Below, piece after piece: positions 63,388 through 64,000 of a stretch of 64,000 nt of DNA. The notes beneath the pieces are model-generated. The model did no database searches and had not been told where the DNA came from. It saw only the letters and a list, made by a program, of their open reading frames with translations. Source of the DNA: Afipia felis ATCC 53690 (lineage in GTDB: Bacteria > Pseudomonadota > Alphaproteobacteria > Rhizobiales > Xanthobacteraceae); assembly GCF_000314735.2 (NCBI RefSeq), contig NZ_KB375270.1, positions 186,001 to 250,000 of the forward strand, given 5' to 3'. The position numbers were made by a program, and so were the translations under genes. The stretch's first letter is position 1; each line of letters starts with the position of its first letter.

Positions 63388-63810
63388 TTAGCGATGGCGT
63401 AATTCGCGAGCCTTGTCGGGTGCGCCGCGTGGCGACAGCCCGCGCCAGAGCATGTCCCGGGAAGTCGCGGGCTTGCTGACGGGCTTTGAGCCAGTGTCGA
63501 TGCTCAACACCGCGGCGAATGCGCGCCTGATCCGTGCATCTTCTATTTTGGCGATGTACGCGTAAAGCGGCGACGATGGAGTGTTGTCTTGCTCAGCCAT
63601 CGCGCGGCACAATTCCTCGCTCAGTGTGCGGAAATAGCGGAAGTCCTGCCGTCCGCCGCCGGAGGAGAGGCCGATCTGGTCGATTTCCCGGGCCGCAGCG
63701 ACGACCTGCTGGCGGTCGGGCTCCTCGAGCGTCAATGCAAAGCGCAGCAGGGACAGGTGCCATGCCCGCAGGGTTTTGGCGTGCCGCTCGACCGAAGCAG
63801 GCCCGGTCAT
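63388..63810 (-). CDS. Protein of unknown function
   Basis: The 140-residue helical protein has HLSLLRFALTLEEPDRQQVVAAAREID and FRYFRTLSEELCRAM as its most coding-like parts. The tail is basic. Its start overlaps the upstream stop by four bases (ATGA), so it is translated with the next gene. No family recognised. Confidence 0.62.
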   Translation of the reverse strand: MTGPASVERHAKTLRAWHLSLLRFALTLEEPDRQQVVAAAREIDQIGLSSGGGRQDFRYFRTLSEELCRAMAEQDNTPSSPLYAYIAKIEDARIRRAFAAVLSIDTGSKPVSKPATSRDMLWRGLSPRGAPDKARELRHR

Positions 63811-64000
63811 GCGCGCTGCCGCGTTGTCACAACTCCTTCCGGAGCAAACCGGCCGGTCATGTCGAGTTCGATCGTCGTCGGCAACTCGATGACCGCTTCG
63901 GGATGATGTCCGTTTTCAAATAGGGCATAGCGAACGGCATCGACGCGATTGGCGAACAGTCCGCCAAAAAGACCGCAACGCTCTTGCGCCACCCAGTTGC
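63807..64000 (-). CDS. Partial protein of unknown function, 5' end at or beyond the window edge
   Basis: The frame is open to the window end. A GTG at 63992 gives 61 residues with FANRVDAVRYALFENGHHPEAVIELPTTIELDMTGRF. The start could lie outside. It is coupled to the gene at 63388. Confidence 0.55.
   Translation of the reverse strand, partial: NWVAQERCGLFGGLFANRVDAVRYALFENGHHPEAVIELPTTIELDMTGRFAPEGVVTTRQRA

Overview
The window is high-G+C alphaproteobacterial chromosome, most likely Nitrobacteraceae (the Bradyrhizobium / Rhodopseudomonas / Afipia group). I base this on codon use, on an Irr-type iron control element, several CtrA-type TTAA-N7-TTAA sites, a groESL operon under a CIRCE element, and families typical of the group (Usg, DUF2336, DUF3126, DUF6949-like, PAS_5, tandem PilZ). 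Most of the window is ordinary core chromosome with short, mixed-strand transcription units. No ribosomal RNA, CRISPR array, insertion sequence or intact prophage was seen.

Layout. 1-10 kb: a partial DUF72 gene, a GT2-GtrA glycosyltransferase, an AhpD-like protein, small secreted proteins, an acyltransferase, a glutamate-receptor-like protein with an unusual pore, a GNAT, a divergent SDR/ArsR pair and a DEAD-box RNA helicase. 10.25-11.0 kb: a gene-free stretch of structured intergenic repeats. 11.0-12.9 kb: an AT-rich accessory island with a small zinc-ribbon gene and, on the minus strand, four overlapping genes: three small related helix-turn-helix-like proteins followed by a TIR-like protein. 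12.9-15.3 kb: groESL, with two CIRCE-type repeats and an Irr box in the divergent gap to a VIT-family iron transporter. 16-21.7 kb: Usg, flavin reductase, ArsR-type regulator, SDR, Anbu protease, CinA-like protein with a coupled small ORF, Gpt and PilZ. 21.8-32.7 kb: tRNA-Leu(UAA), glycosyltransferases, FAD monooxygenase, zinc-finger protein, hydrolase, CysE, gamma-carbonic anhydrase and a LapG-type transglutaminase-like protease. 33-43 kb: AhpD-like, SGNH hydrolase, tandem PilZ, PAS_5, a candidate small RNA, rhomboid, CBS, patatin and a GGDEF-EAL protein. 43-50 kb: nitroreductase, ThrS, a PaoABC-type aldehyde oxidoreductase operon and YidD. 50-64 kb: ClpP-fold periplasmic protein, Fe-S scaffold, FolE, HisI, acetyltransferase, transglycosylase, DUF2336 protein, a receiver/Hpt pair, NAD kinase, a cobalamin-riboswitch-controlled BtuB, TspO and small conserved proteins.

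The best candidate for an undescribed system is the four-gene unit at 11267-12782. Its genes overlap by 4 to 26 bases, it has its own good promoter, it is clearly AT-richer than both flanks, and it ends in a TIR-like protein of the kind found as an NAD-degrading effector in anti-phage systems. The three small proteins share one plan: an N-terminal W-L-x-x-I-G-x-x-L-A-type helix and a C-terminal HTH-like segment. I know of no named defence system with this gene set, so its role in immunity is inferred.

A second theme is regulation. Four perfect TTAA-N7-TTAA sites lie in front of a transglycosylase gene, a receiver/Hpt operon, a small membrane protein gene and a PAS_5/small-RNA divergent region. 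This suggests that several of these genes belong to the CtrA cell-cycle regulon.
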